Origin: Nematopogon swammerdamellus
Taxonomy: Eukaryota; Arthropoda; Insecta; Lepidoptera; Adelidae
DNA length: 64,000 bases
Assembly: GCA_946902875.1 (NCBI GenBank)
Contig: OX336344.1
Span: 22,341,791-22,405,790 of the forward strand
Direction: 5' to 3'
Positions within the stretch are counted from its first letter, which is position 1, and each line of letters opens with the position of its first letter. Below, piece after piece: positions 42,171 through 52,167 of the stretch. Under the pieces are notes generated by a model, which was not told where the DNA came from, ran no database searches, and worked only from the letters and a program-made list of their open reading frames with translations. The translations under genes were made by a program, and so were the position numbers.

Positions 42171-42172
42171 AA

Positions 42173-42222
42173 AAATATATATATATCAATCATCATCAAT
42201 ATATATATATATATATATATAG
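42173..42222. repeat. (TA)n microsatellite at LINE 5' junction
   Basis: atatatatat runs on both sides of tcaatcatcatca; the LINE reading frame starts within it. Confidence 0.85.
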
Positions 42223-42236
42223 ATACCGTAGAAATA

Positions 42237-43010
42237 TACTCCAAACAAATTGGAATGGAATTTGGCTTAGAAAAATGTAAAGTACTAGAAATAAAAGGTG
42301 GTAAAAGAATAAACGCTGAAGGTGAAGACCATATACTGCTTGATGGAAACAAATTCGAAGCCTTAAATAACAAAAAATACAAATATCTTGGCATTGATGA
42401 AAATGGGGAAATCAACCACAAACAAATAATAGAAGAAAAGAAAAATGAATACATAAGAAGAGTAAGAAAAATCATTCAATCTACATTAAACTCAAGAAAT
42501 ATTATAAAGGCCATAAATACATACGCAACACCGGTTCTTATATATACTTTCAATGTAATAAATTATACTATGGATGACTTTAAAAAAATTGACAGAAAAA
42601 CAAGGAAACTCCTAAACATATATAACATGCACCAACAAAAATCTAACACAGAAAGACTATATCTACCAGTCAATGAAGGAGGAAGAGGCCTACTAAACAT
42701 AGAAAATCTATATATAAAATTAACTATTAAAATGGAAAAATATCTAGATGACAAAAATGACAATGTCCTAAAAGTAATTGTTGATCATGATAAGGAAAAA
42801 GGCCTATATAGCATAATATCACAAGGTAAAAAATTTAGACAAAAACTTAATATCGAACAACCCACGGAAGATGAAATCTTAATCCACAAAAAACAGACTG
42901 AACAATCCAAAGAAAATTGGAAAGAAAAGCCACTACATGGTCAAATTGTGAGAGAGGTACTAATACACCCAAATACGGATACTGAAAAATCTTTCTCTTG
43001 GCAAAAATAA
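42237..43010 (+). pseudogene. LINE reverse transcriptase C-terminal fragment
   Basis: Begins IYSKQIGMEFGLEKCKVLEI, the region just after the catalytic YADD that has been lost by truncation. It continues YKYLGIDENGEI, TYATPVLIYTFNVI and ERLYLPVNEGGRGLLNIEN and stops at TAA 43008-43010; the downstream sequence stays in the same frame. The open stretch extends 5' into the TA repeat, which is not original coding sequence. Confidence 0.7.
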
Positions 43011-43028
43011 CAACCTACTACTCCCCAA

Positions 43029-43397
43029 ATGGAATCTAAAATTTTTGTAATACAAGAACAATCGGTCAGAACAAAACAGTTTGAACGTGATATTTTAAAA
43101 CTTGATACAGATGGACGATGCCGATTATGTCACGAAAAGGATGAAACAGTCAGGCATATCATCTCAGGATGTAAAATATTAGTACAGCCACTATATCTAA
43201 AGAGACATAACCAACTAGTCAAATACGTTTATTGGAATTTACTCAAGAAACACAAGTCCGAAACAACAAAATTTTGGTGGAAATGCCCGTTAAATGAACC
43301 ACATGTGGTGGAAAATGAAGAATTTAAACTAATATGGGAAATTGCTGTCACCACTGATTATGCGTTACCTAACAACCGACCAGACCTATATATGTAG
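43029..43397 (+). pseudogene. LINE zinc-knuckle region
   Basis: Same frame as the fragment before it. Carries CRLCHEKDETVRHIISGC, a CX2CX7HX4C finger typical of restriction-endonuclease LINEs, and ends at RPDLYM*. The frame is lost in a short imperfect duplication at about 43378-43435 (cgaccaga ... tatgtagacaaaa occurs twice). Confidence 0.75.
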
Positions 43398-43399
43398 AC

Positions 43400-43755
43400 A
43401 AAACCAGTACGACCAGATATATGTAGACAAAAATAAAAACAGAACTTACCTTATCGATGTCACAGTGCCATCCGACTATAACCTCACTAGGAAGGAAAAT
43501 GAAAAACTTACTAAATACTACGCACTAAAAATTGAGGTCCAAAGATTGTGGAATACAAGAGTCGAAATTGTCCCAATAGTTATAGGCACTACAGGAATTA
43601 TAAATAAATCAACAGAGAAATACATAAAAAATTTAGACGCTGGTATAAAATTAGAAATACTCCAACAACAGGCTGCAATTGAAACCACAAAAATAATGAC
43701 CAAATTTCTGAGTGGAAATCTGCCTCGTGACAGTGAAGACAATAATATTATGTAA
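43400..43755 (+). pseudogene. LINE restriction-like endonuclease domain
   Basis: DQIYVDKNKNRTYLIDVTVP continues with SDYNLTRKENEKLTKYYALK, the P-D...D...K-type nuclease core of R2/R4 elements. The first motif (RPD) lies in the previous frame before the duplication, so the active site is split. Ends NLPRDSEDNNIM*. Confidence 0.7.
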
Positions 43756-43885
43756 CTCAAGACTGATCGGTGGGCCCGTCCTCTATCTTGGGAGGCACTC
43801 GAGCGAGGACGGGTGGCAGACCGGCGAGTGCAATCGCCGACGACTCCGAAGATATCCGGAAGAATAAAATTATATTATATATATA

Positions 43886-44165
43886 CTAATAATAAATCTG
43901 TAAGGGATGGTCATGGAGTAAGTTACTTTGTTTTAGGAAATATTGAGTTTGTAGCCTCTATGTATGATACTAAAGCTAAATTGACGATTTTTAGAAATCT
44001 TTTCTGTATGTATGTATGTTCCGCCATAACTCTTAAAGCCATCATCCGAATTCGATGAAACTTAGTACAAGCACATTTTACTATACGGGACACAGGAAAG
44101 GCTAACTAAAATTCACTTCCGGCCACGATAAGATGTGGCTCCCATACAAATCGAATCGAAATAAA
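43886..44165 (+). repeat. L repeat
   Basis: ctgtaagggatggtcatgga, 'gcctctatgtatgatactaa' and aagatgtggctcccatacaa. It overlaps the downstream end of the TA tract. Related pieces occur at 26680 and 15655. Confidence 0.55.
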
Positions 44166-44350
44166 AGCGGCGCGGCGCGGCGTCGGCGGTTCGTGGCGGC
44201 TAGCTGCGGAGGCTGGCACCGGCGGCGGCTGGCACCGGCGGCGGCGGGGCGCGGGTCGTGGCACGGGGTGCGGTCTGGCGGAGCGCGGTGTGTGTATGCA
44301 TTGTCTCGAGCAGAGTATGTTATTTAATTCGATTCATAATAATTATTATA
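44166..44350. other. CG-rich repeat-like patch
   Basis: cggcggctggcaccgg occurs twice in tandem (about 44219-44250) within a ggc-rich run. No gene. Confidence 0.5.
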
Positions 44351-44355
44351 TAGGT

Positions 44356-45431
44356 TTACTTCGTTAGGTTCGGTCACACAGGGCTCGGTGCTGTCGCCTA
44401 CATTATTCCTGTTATTTATTAACGACCTACTGTGCCTAGGTAACATTCACAGTTATGCAGACGACAGCACCGCCGACGAGGGTTACGCTAAAGACTGGAC
44501 TGCTAGAGAGGTGCGCATTGATGATGCTCGGCGTCAAACAGTTAACAGAGTCGACGATGTTCTCGTTAAGGTAGCCTCCTGGGGCCGCGTGAACCTTGTT
44601 GATTTCAACGTCAGCAAAACTCAAGCATGCGCCTTCTCTACCAAGGCCGACCGGTTTCCCTTCCAAGCTACGTTCCAGGGTACGGCCATACCTAACAATG
44701 ACAAATTGGACCTCCTGGGCGTGGAATTGACCAAGGATGTGGGTTTTAGGGGTTTCATAGAGTCCAAAGCCACACTTGCCTCTAGGAAATTGGGCGTCCT
44801 CTACCGCAGCAGACGGTTCTTCTCACCGGCGCAGCTCCTTATGCTATATAAAGCGCAAGTTCGCCCGGTGATGGAGTACTGTAGCCATCTGTGGGGTGGA
44901 TGCCCTCTTTACTTATTGGCGTCCTTGGACTCTATCCAGCGCCGCGCTATCCGTCTAATTGGTGATCCCAAGCTCACGGAGAGACTTGAATCATTGGGCC
45001 ACAGGCGAACAATCGGTTCTCTTAGCCTGTTCTATAGGTACTACCATGGACGTTGCTCTGATGAATTGGCTTCTCTCATCCCTCCAGCCCCCATCCGTCT
45101 CCGCCACACCCGCCGGACTCGCTCGGAACATCCATATGTTGTTGACACCCAACTACTAAGAACACATCGTTTTTCGAAATCTTTCCTGTGTCGAACGGCG
45201 AAAATATGGAACGGTCTTCCGGTGAGTGTGTTCCCCACCACCTATAACCTGGGAGTCTTCAAAAGGCGTGTCAATAAATTAGACGACAACCTTTTTGTCC
45301 GCCTCATAGCCGGCATGGCGCCTCTCTGAGCGTGGTTTCGCGAGGAATGGTGTTATTGGCTGTGTCTGATCTTCCGTTGAAGTATTGGGCACAGACACCC
45401 GCGCCGGCTGCCTATAAAAAAAAAAAAAAGG
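44356..45431 (+). mobile_element. LA LINE (CR1/Jockey-like), 5'-truncated
   Basis: From the reverse transcriptase motif VTQGSVLSPTLF to a poly-A run at 45416-45431. The 3' UTR contains 'gagcgtggtttcgcgaggaa' and gggcacagacacccgcgccg. It is the reference copy for the fragments at 553-853 and 51866-52100. Confidence 0.85.
44388..45329 (+). CDS. LA LINE ORF2 C-terminal reverse transcriptase (intact remnant)
   Basis: 313 codons without a stop. YADD is at 23-26 (SYADDST). The later fingers/thumb region reads LLGVELTKDVGF, PAQLLMLYKAQVRPVMEYC and HLWGGCPLYLLASLDSIQRR, the pattern of CR1/Jockey-group LINEs. The C-terminus is VFKRRVNKLDDN. The frame is open upstream to about 44360, so the GTG at 44388 is only a formal start. 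Endonuclease and palm N-terminal half are lost by 5' truncation. Acts, in full-length relatives, in target-primed reverse transcription. Confidence 0.85.
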   Translation: MLSPTLFLLFINDLLCLGNIHSYADDSTADEGYAKDWTAREVRIDDARRQTVNRVDDVLVKVASWGRVNLVDFNVSKTQACAFSTKADRFPFQATFQGTAIPNNDKLDLLGVELTKDVGFRGFIESKATLASRKLGVLYRSRRFFSPAQLLMLYKAQVRPVMEYCSHLWGGCPLYLLASLDSIQRRAIRLIGDPKLTERLESLGHRRTIGSLSLFYRYYHGRCSDELASLIPPAPIRLRHTRRTRSEHPYVVDTQLLRTHRFSKSFLCRTAKIWNGLPVSVFPTTYNLGVFKRRVNKLDDNLFVRLIAGMAPL

Positions 45432-45535
45432 TATCTATTTGATTAATTTTAGGTGCATACCTATGTAAAAGTGTTCTTGCAAGTCGATGTTAGCGGATAT
45501 TTGCTTAACTGGAGTTCCTATTTGTATTTATATAT

Positions 45536-45800
45536 ACCCGACTACGGCGAAGCGAAATGGAGAGTTATGTGTTTGACCGGTATGTATGTATGTATGTACG
45601 TATTTTCATCTGTTCCCTCATAACTTCGAAACTACTTATTATAATTTGACAAATGAGGTATCGTTGGATGCGTCTTGACGCTGGTTATAGGCTATGTGAC
45701 GTCCCATAAAATTGGATATGGCGCCCTCTAAAGAACATAAAGTCATGACCTAAAAAAATTTTTTTTTATGATGCCGTGTTGGGTATCAAATGAAAGGGCT
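45536..45800 (+). repeat. H repeat
   Basis: acccgactacggcgaagcga, (tatg)n, 'cataacttcgaaact' and a long T run near 45770. Matches 28068 and 28567. Confidence 0.6.
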
Positions 45801-45959
45801 TAATTAAAACATTTCAAAATTTTTTATATTGTTAGCTGTTGCTTTCGGATTGCTTGCATGCATCCGATAATTGGGAATAATTTCTAAAATCAGGCCTCAC
45901 TCCAAACCTACCCAAAATACATCCTACTAATATTATAAACGCGAAAGTTTGTGAATGAG

Positions 45960-46530
45960 TTGCGTTCAGGAAGACGATAAACCTACTCAAAGAACGTAAG
46001 TAACTAATGGCGAGGCCGAAGGCCAAGCTGCGTTCGGGAAGACTATAAACCTTCTCTAAGAAAGTAAGTAACAAAAGGCGAGGCTGAAGGCCGAGCTGCG
46101 TTCAGGAAGACCCTAAACCTTCTCGAAGAAAGCAAGTAACAAAGGGCGAGGCCGAAGGCCGAGCTGCGTTCAGGAAGAGGATAAACCTTCTCGAAGACAG
46201 TAAGTAACTATGGGCGAGGCCGAAGGCCGAGATGTGTTCAGGAAGAGGATAAACCTACTCAAAGAAAGTAAGTAACTAATGGCGAGGCCGAAGGCCGAGC
46301 TGCGCTCGGGAAGACTATAAACCTTCTCGAAGAAAGTAAGTAACAAAAGGCGAGGCCGAAGGCCGAGCTGGGTTCAGGAAGACCCTAAACCTTCTCGAAG
46401 AAAGCAAGTAACAAAGGGCGAGGCCGAAGGCCGAGCTGCGTTCAGAAAGAGGATAAACCTCCTCGAAGACATTAAGTAACTATGGGCGAGGCCGAAGGCC
46501 GAGATGTGTTCAGGAAGAGGATAAACCTTT
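45960..46530 (+). repeat. 68-bp satellite, forward block
   Basis: About 8 units of gcgaggccgaaggccgagct, gcgttcaggaaga and taaaccttctcgaagaaag. Each unit has GGCC-GAA-GGCC. Confidence 0.92.
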
Positions 46531-46569
46531 TCGAAACCAGTTTCCACAAAAAAAAAAAAAAAAGAAAGT

Positions 46570-47400
46570 AAGTAACAAAGAAGTTATTTTCTTCGAGAAG
46601 ATTTATGGTCTTCCTGAAAGCAGCTCGGCCTGCGGACTCGCCCTCTGTTACTTACATTCTTCGAAAAGTTTATCCTCTACCTGAATGCAGCTCGGCCTTC
46701 GGCCTCGCCCTTTGTTACTTACTTTCTTAAAGATGGTTTATCCTCTTCCAGAACGCAGCTCGGCCTTCGGCCTCGCCCATAGTTACTGACTGTCTTCGAG
46801 AAGGTTTATCGTCTTACTGAACGCAGCTCGGCCTTCGGCCTCGCCCTTTGTTACTTATTTTCTTCGAGAAGTTTTATGGTATTCCTGAACGCAGCTCGGC
46901 CTTCGGCCTCGCCCTCTGTTACTTACTTTCTTTGAAAAGGTTATCCTCTTCCTGAACGCAGCTCGGCCTTCGGCCTCGCCCATAGTAACTTACTGTCTTC
47001 GAGAAGGTTTAGCGTTTCCTGAACGCAGCTCGGCCTTCGGCCTCGCCCTCTGTTACTTACTTTCTTCGAAAAGGTTACCCTCATCCTGAACGCAGCTCGG
47101 CCTTCGGCCTCGCCCATAGTTACTTACCATCTTCGAGAAGGTTTATCGTCTTCCTGAACGCAGCTCGGCCTTCGGCCTCGCCCTCTGTTACTTAATTTCT
47201 TCGAAAAGGTTATCCTCTTCCTGAACGCAGCTCGGCCTTCGGCCTCGCCCATAGTTACTTACTGTCTTCGAGAAGGTTTATCGTCTTCCTGAACGCAACT
47301 CCGCCTTCGGCCTCAAAAAGTAACTCACTTTCTTCGAGACGGTTTATCGTTTACCTGAACCCAGCTCGCCCTTAGTTACTAGCCTGAACCCAGCTCGCCC
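46570..47400 (-). repeat. 68-bp satellite, reverse block
   Basis: About 12 units of cctgaacgcagctcggcctt and cggcctcgccc, the reverse complement of the forward block. The junction at 46536-46565 holds cagtttccaca plus a 17-A run, resembling an S1 tail. Confidence 0.92.
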
Positions 47401-47572
47401 TTAGTTCTTCCTTTGAAATACGAATTTCACGCGAGCGAAGCCGCGGGCAAAAGCTAGTATATATATAAAGCGAGTACGTGCTTAGTACTAACATATAAAC
47501 ATAAAATATTATTAAAAACCTCAAGTCAACTTCTAGTGTCCGATGCCAAATACGACTTTGGCGACGACAGCA

Positions 47573-47787
47573 TAAGGTTCAACATTGAACCGTGCAAGTT
47601 GACTGTTCGCAAAAATTATGCGACATCATCATGAAGGTGCAAGAGAGCGAAAATTTGGAGATAATACGTAACGGTCCGGTGGCGTAGTTGGTTATCGCGT
47701 TGGCGGCTCAAGCCAAAGACCCAGGTTCGAATCCTGGCCGGGATGTATTTTTTCCAATGATTTTCGCTTTGCATTTTTTCTAATAAA
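47573..47787 (+). mobile_element. S3 element with tRNA-like core
   Basis: aaggttcaacattgaaccgt, gcgacatcatcatgaaggtg, tRNA-like core, 'ttttcgctttgcattttttc' and taataaaaatatata. Best preserved of three copies. Confidence 0.75.
47673..47744 (+). tRNA. tRNA-like segment (probable pseudo-tRNA)
   Basis: A box tggcgtagttgg and a perfect 5-bp T stem ccagg-TTCGAAT-cctgg with B box ggttcgaatcc. The anticodon stem ttggc/gccaa encloses ggctcaa, which would read CTC but lacks U33; the acceptor stem has mismatches. Present in three dispersed copies, so most likely a retroposed element with an internal Pol III promoter. Confidence 0.4.
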
Positions 47788-47849
47788 AATATATATAAAG
47801 CGAGTACGTGCTTAGTACTAACATATAAACATAAAATATTATAATACAA

Positions 47850-48235
47850 GCGGCGGGTGGCCGAGTGGTTTGGGCATCGGCTTCTCATGCGAGAGGTCCG
47901 AGGTTCAAATCCGATCGACGTGTACCACGTGAGTATTTTCTGACCAAAAAATTACGTGAATACCTACACCTGCTACTTCACCGTTCGGAACCGGTTTCTA
48001 ACTGTAGGTCCTTTCCCTTGCTAGGTGGTAATTGTAGCCGATTGCGTTGATACCACCGTACTGGATGTAAGATGGCCGTATAGTAGCCTCGGTCGTGTTC
48101 TCCTCTATAGTCCAGTATAGCCAGCAATCCAGGAAGTCTCCGGTATGGCACCTACCTTCTCGGAGGTGATATTGGCTGGTCGGAGCATGTGCTTGGCCCC
48201 TCCGATTCAGTTACCCATACCAGATTACATAAAAA
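47850..48235 (+). mobile_element. S2 SINE, full length
   Basis: The head gcggcgggtggccgagtggt, 'catcggcttctcatgcgaga' and ggttcaaatccgatcg is Ser/Leu-tRNA-like. The body has gttcggaaccggtttctaac, and the tail gattacataaaaaaat. Good reference copy. Confidence 0.88.
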
Positions 48236-48572
48236 AATAATAATAAAGAGAACGTAATCACGGAATCGTATTTTTTTGTTTATCTACAGCTCACCAACTT
48301 TTTCAAATCTAATAATTTAACACTTCAGGCTACTCCAGACTATCCGACAAAGTATTTTTCTTCGCCGACGTCCATAATACGCTAATGACAAAACGTCTTC
48401 TTTCTCGCGCGCTCAGGAGTTATTAGTCGAGCAAATTTACCTTTTTTTACTCGCCTTAACTAGGACACTTTGACTGGCGACGGAGTAACTTAATATAACT
48501 TTCAAAGGAGACGAAAAAAAATGAATTTCCCACTTTCCTACAATTTGCATGGGAACTGTTCTACGGAGTGTC
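48236..48572. other. Unassigned stretch
   Basis: No gene or known repeat recognised. Confidence 0.4.
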
Positions 48573-48757
48573 TTTATGGAAACTGACACGGTTGGCTACA
48601 TCACCAACGACATCCGTGATGTCAGCCCATAACACCGGGTGAACTAGGTGCCATGTCAGTGCTTTCCTTCATTTCATGTCGGCTACACTGAACTGGACGG
48701 AAATCACGAACTATTTACCATAGCCATTTCGACCGACGTTTCATTCAGTGCGGTAGT
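48573..48757 (-). mobile_element. S1 SINE, 3' half
   Basis: tttatggaaactgacacggt through 'cgacgtttcattcagtgcgg'. 5'-truncated. Confidence 0.8.
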
Positions 48758-48839
48758 AACATATATTTTACATAATATTTCGACTTTTATAAGTCGTCGT
48801 CAGAAAACAAACAGTGATCAAAATTTTTTTATCTGACGA

Positions 48840-49056
48840 CACACACACACTCACCACACGCCGTATCCCGACAATCGGGGTAAGCAGAGTAATCGGTGTT
48901 CTGCTATAAGTATTCTGGTAAATTACAGCACAACACCGACCACCACGTTTGGCAAAGTATTCGGACAAGATAACTCAGATCAGGCAGCAAGTAAGGCACG
49001 AAGGCTCGCCTGCTGCAAGACTCGGTGGAAACACCGTGCCAAGGTGAGAGGTGGCT
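48840..49056 (-). repeat. Q repeat
   Basis: cgccgtatcccgacaatcgg, 'acagcacaacaccgaccacc', gtttggcaaagtattcgg and caaggtgagaggtggct: reverse complement of the second half of Q. Confidence 0.7.
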
Positions 49057-49132
49057 GACGACGACTGATAAAAGTCGAAATATTATGTCAAATATGTGTT
49101 TTTTTAATTTATTAAATACAAAATATATATTA

Positions 49133-49362
49133 CAAGCTGTGCCCGCGGCTCCGCCCGCTCTCATATTTCACTTCACTGCTAACCTCATAAGCTATTTAGC
49201 GTGATAATAAGTAGCCTATAGTTGATGGGAAGAATCAAGCTATCCGTAGAATTTTGTTTTATTACAATCGGTTCAGTGGTTCTCGAGTTATAAGCGGACA
49301 GACAGACACTCAGACACTCAGACAGAAAGCAGACGTTGGATTTTATTATAGGTAAGGAAGGA
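49133..49362 (-). mobile_element. E Helitron-like element
   Basis: Minus copy: caagctgtgcccgcggctcc (CTTG end) to taggtaaggaagga (TC end). Confidence 0.75.
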
Positions 49363-49732
49363 TAATTGATAAATAAAAAAAAGTAAAAAATGAAAATATT
49401 CCTAAAAAAAAAGGCATTCTGCATAAAATTCCACATACAAAGCCTCGAGTCTTTAGTGCCGTTAGGTGTATTAACAGGTAAGGTATATTAATCTTACTCA
49501 TTCAGGACTTCGCGCATTTTCATTACTATTTTATATTTCATTGTTTTAATTTGATACTGTATAAAGTCTTCGCTACAATTTCCCTGCGAGAAATTTTCCA
49601 TTTTAGAATCAAGTCTAGGGAAGATGTGCGGATTTATAATTAACTTGAAGCACTGAATTTTTTTTTTGCATGACTTGGTTTAATTTAATTAATCGGATTT
49701 TTTTAAATATAATAAAAAAATAATTATTTTAT
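49363..49732. other. AT-rich unassigned stretch
   Basis: Nothing recognised. Confidence 0.4.
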
Positions 49733-49978
49733 AGAACTAGACATGGTCGACTACACTTGTGATATTAGCCCATAACACCATGACATGGCAGGGATTTCCT
49801 TTGGTCGTGTCGGCTACGCTGAACTTGACGAAAACACGAACCCTTTTCATAACCGTTCTGACCTACCTTATTTCTGTGCGGTTGGTTTTACTACCTATTA
49901 GTAAGGTAAGAGAAGGGGCATATACAGTTTTACGTGAAATCCGTACCACGTCCAGCCTCTACGGTCGCAAGGTCACCA
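49733..49978 (-). mobile_element. Degenerate S1 SINE
   Basis: Ordered matches (tgatattagcccataacacc, 'cctttggtcgtgtcggctac', gacgaaaacacgaac, taaggtaagagaagggg) with many changes. Old copy. Confidence 0.6.
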
Positions 49979-49984
49979 TTTCGA

Positions 49985-50186
49985 AGGACGAAGATTGAAC
50001 GCCTATTTATTGGCTAGATACGACAGAAAACGGAGTGTGGGAAGACCACCTGCCAGGTGGGACGACGACATCAAGTACGTCGGCAGAAAGTAGTGGTTCC
50101 GTACCGCTGAAGGCCGGGAGGACTGGAGGAAAATTGGAGAGGCGTATGTACAGCAGTGGACGCTTACACGCTGACTGACTGACTTT
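49985..50186 (+). pseudogene. RTE-type LINE ORF2 C-terminus
   Basis: Reads RKRSVGRPPARWDDDIKYVG, a stop, then TAEGREDWRKIGEAYVQQWT and a terminal stop, followed by gctgactgactgact. 'RRxGRPxxRWxDDI ... WRxxGEAYxQQWT' is the RTE-clade 3' coding signature. Confidence 0.75.
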
Positions 50187-50490
50187 CATTTTAATAATCA
50201 CATTTAATTTTTTTTGCGTTTTAGAAAATAAAATATGATATAATGGTGAAATATTACCTACATAATATCAAATTCAACGTCAAACAAAGTTGGATTGTGT
50301 ACACTGAAAAACTTTCGAAAGTGGAACACTTTCACTAACAAATGAAAATTTTCACAGCCGAAGTAAAAGTGCGAGCTATAGAAATATTTCTTTACTTAGA
50401 AATATTTTATGCATATCCAGGCAATAATGTAATTTGTTTGCGCTTCATTCGTCGTAAACTTTCATTTTCTGATTTAGACTGTAATAAAAA
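50187..50490. other. AT-rich unassigned stretch
   Basis: Nothing recognised. Confidence 0.4.
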
Positions 50491-50893
50491 AACCGGCCAA
50501 GTGCGAGTAGAACTCGCGCACCGAGGGTTCCGTATCGCCATGTCATGGCTAGCGCCACTCACGCCATCTAGATGGCGTGTTATAAAATGCTTCATATTAG
50601 TTAAATGTCATGATTAGTTAAAATGCTTCATAATCTATTCGGTAGATGGCGCGCGCGCATACACTTTTTGGTTTCTTCTATGGGAACCCCCGTGAATTTT
50701 TTACTTTTTCTTATTTGTTGTTATACCGGCCATAATAACACATATTCTGTGAAAATTTGAACGGGCTACCTATTACGGTTCAAGAGATACAGCCCTCGGA
50801 CAGACAGACGGACGGATAGACAGACAGACAGACAAACAGACGGCGTAGGCTTAGTAATAGGCGGAAGCCTAATAGGGATACGGAAACCTAAAA
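50491..50893 (+). repeat. D repeat, first subfamily
   Basis: aaaccggccaagtgcgagta, 'gcaccgagggttccgtatcg', (gaca)n-rich core and gggatacggaaacctaaaaa. Near full length. Confidence 0.78.
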
Positions 50894-51246
50894 AATCTGT
50901 TAAGTTGGAGTTTTACTCGCGCACGGAGGTTTCCGTATCTATCCGCTATTATCCGCCTATCTTTTGCCTTTCAACAATGCAATGTATAAAATCCTGTGGC
51001 GCCGTCTATTATTTAATAGTGTGACTAATCGATTTTTCGGATGTTTGTTGTATGGGAGCCCCCCTTAATTTTTAAGTTTTTCTTATTTGTTGTTATATCC
51101 GCCATAGTAACACATATTCTGTGAAAATTTCAACGGGCTACCTATTACGGTTCAAGAGATACAGCCCTCGGACAGACAGACGGACGGACGGACAGACGGC
51201 GGAGGCTTAGTAATAGGCTTCCGTACGGGATACGGAAACCTAAAAA
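50894..51246 (+). repeat. D repeat, second subfamily
   Basis: Begins aagttggagttttactcgcg directly after the first copy, with 'cgctattatccgcctatc' and tttaatagtgtgactaatcg as in 16131-16500. Two D subfamilies stand head-to-tail. Confidence 0.75.
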
Positions 51247-51865
51247 ATTATGAGTGATGGATGACACCCGACAGACAGACAGATTTTGCATGGAGGGCTA
51301 TAATATGTAAGTACAGCAGTAGGGTTATATGTAATGCCAATGGCTGTACGAACGAAGCCGCTCTCCCCCGCCGGCTGGCAGGAGACACACGCTGGCGGAA
51401 ACTACTCTCTCTCTACCTCAATTTACATATTAAGCTGATTTCGAAAAGCGAATATTGTGAGCTTTAGCCTCCCGGCACCGTGAGCTCGCACCATTGATGT
51501 GGAAAATTGAATTTAACGTTTCATTATTCTATCAGCTATAACATTGAATGCCAGTGAACGGGAATCGCCTCACATTGGAATCACTGGCGTGCGACCAATG
51601 ATATTTTAAGAAACATACGTTGTCTATACGACATTCGGTGCTCACACACGGCACGAACTTGAAACGTTGACAGAAAGAACTATAAAATGATGCGCCGACT
51701 CGAATAGTCTTATTCCAATTATTAAGGGAGGGAAGTCAAGTTATGTGGCGGTTTGTATAACTGATAAATACTTAGGAAGGACGACGCACGTCTGAACACG
51801 CTCGTCGTTAGTGGGAGACTGACTTCTAGCACGACAATAACCTATCTACCTCCTTTTTAACCTTT
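51247..51865. other. Unassigned stretch
   Basis: Short frames only; nothing recognised. Confidence 0.4.
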
Positions 51866-52100
51866 TTATCATTGCGTGCGACAGTCAGGAACTGTCTTCC
51901 GGCGAGTGTGTTTCACGAATCCTTTAAACTGGGTGTCATCAAACGTCGTATTAACAGGCTAGACAGCTTAGCGACAGTCCGCAAATCTGCTGGCATGGCA
52001 CGGAGTGGTTTCGCGAGGAGAGGTGATTTTGGCTCTGTCGACTGCACCATTGGTCTCTCGGCACAGCCACCCATGTTGGTTTACATAAAAAAAATGATGG
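51866..52100 (+). pseudogene. LA LINE C-terminus and 3' tail
   Basis: RNCLPASVFHESFKLGVIKR, RINRLDSLATVRKSAGMAR, then gaggtgattttggctctgtc, tctctcggcacagccaccca and tttacataaaaaaaa. Strongly 5'-truncated; good copy of the tail shared with S2. Confidence 0.78.
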
Positions 52101-52167
52101 ATTAGTTAGATCTCTATCTCTGTCGATTGTAGGGCCGTTTCCGAGAAACTAATTATACATTTATATA

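Larger units (their letters stand above)
42223..43890 (+). mobile_element. R4/Dong-like LINE with restriction-like endonuclease, 5'-truncated
   Basis: Reverse transcriptase C-terminal part, a CX2CX7HX4C zinc knuckle and a PD-D-type endonuclease domain appear in that order, as in R2/R4/NeSL-type LINEs. A 3' UTR (gatcggtgggcccgtcctc) follows. Both ends lie in (TA)n runs (42173-42222 and about 43868-43885), consistent with R4/Dong-type targeting of simple repeats. Confidence 0.7.
45922..47457 (+). mobile_element. Helitron with head-to-head 68-bp satellite, 1,536 bp
   Basis: Starts A|TC (tcctactaatattataaacg) and ends cgcgagcgaagccgcgggca-aaagCTAG|T. Satellite units run forward from 45960 to 46530, then in reverse from 46570 to 47400. 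No coding capacity. Same family as 19492-21937. Confidence 0.85.
47459..47842. repeat. 54-bp perfect direct repeats
   Basis: 47459-47512 and 47789-47842 are identical (atatataaagcgagtacgtg, cttagtactaacatataaac, ...). They bracket the S3 element. Confidence 0.9.

Noticed and set aside
45960..47400. CRISPR-like or rRNA-spacer-like array
   Set aside because: 68-bp units tile without variable spacers and lie between clear Helitron ends.
47673..47744. Functional tRNA gene
   Set aside because: No U33, imperfect acceptor pairing, and three dispersed copies with common flanks point to a retroposed element.
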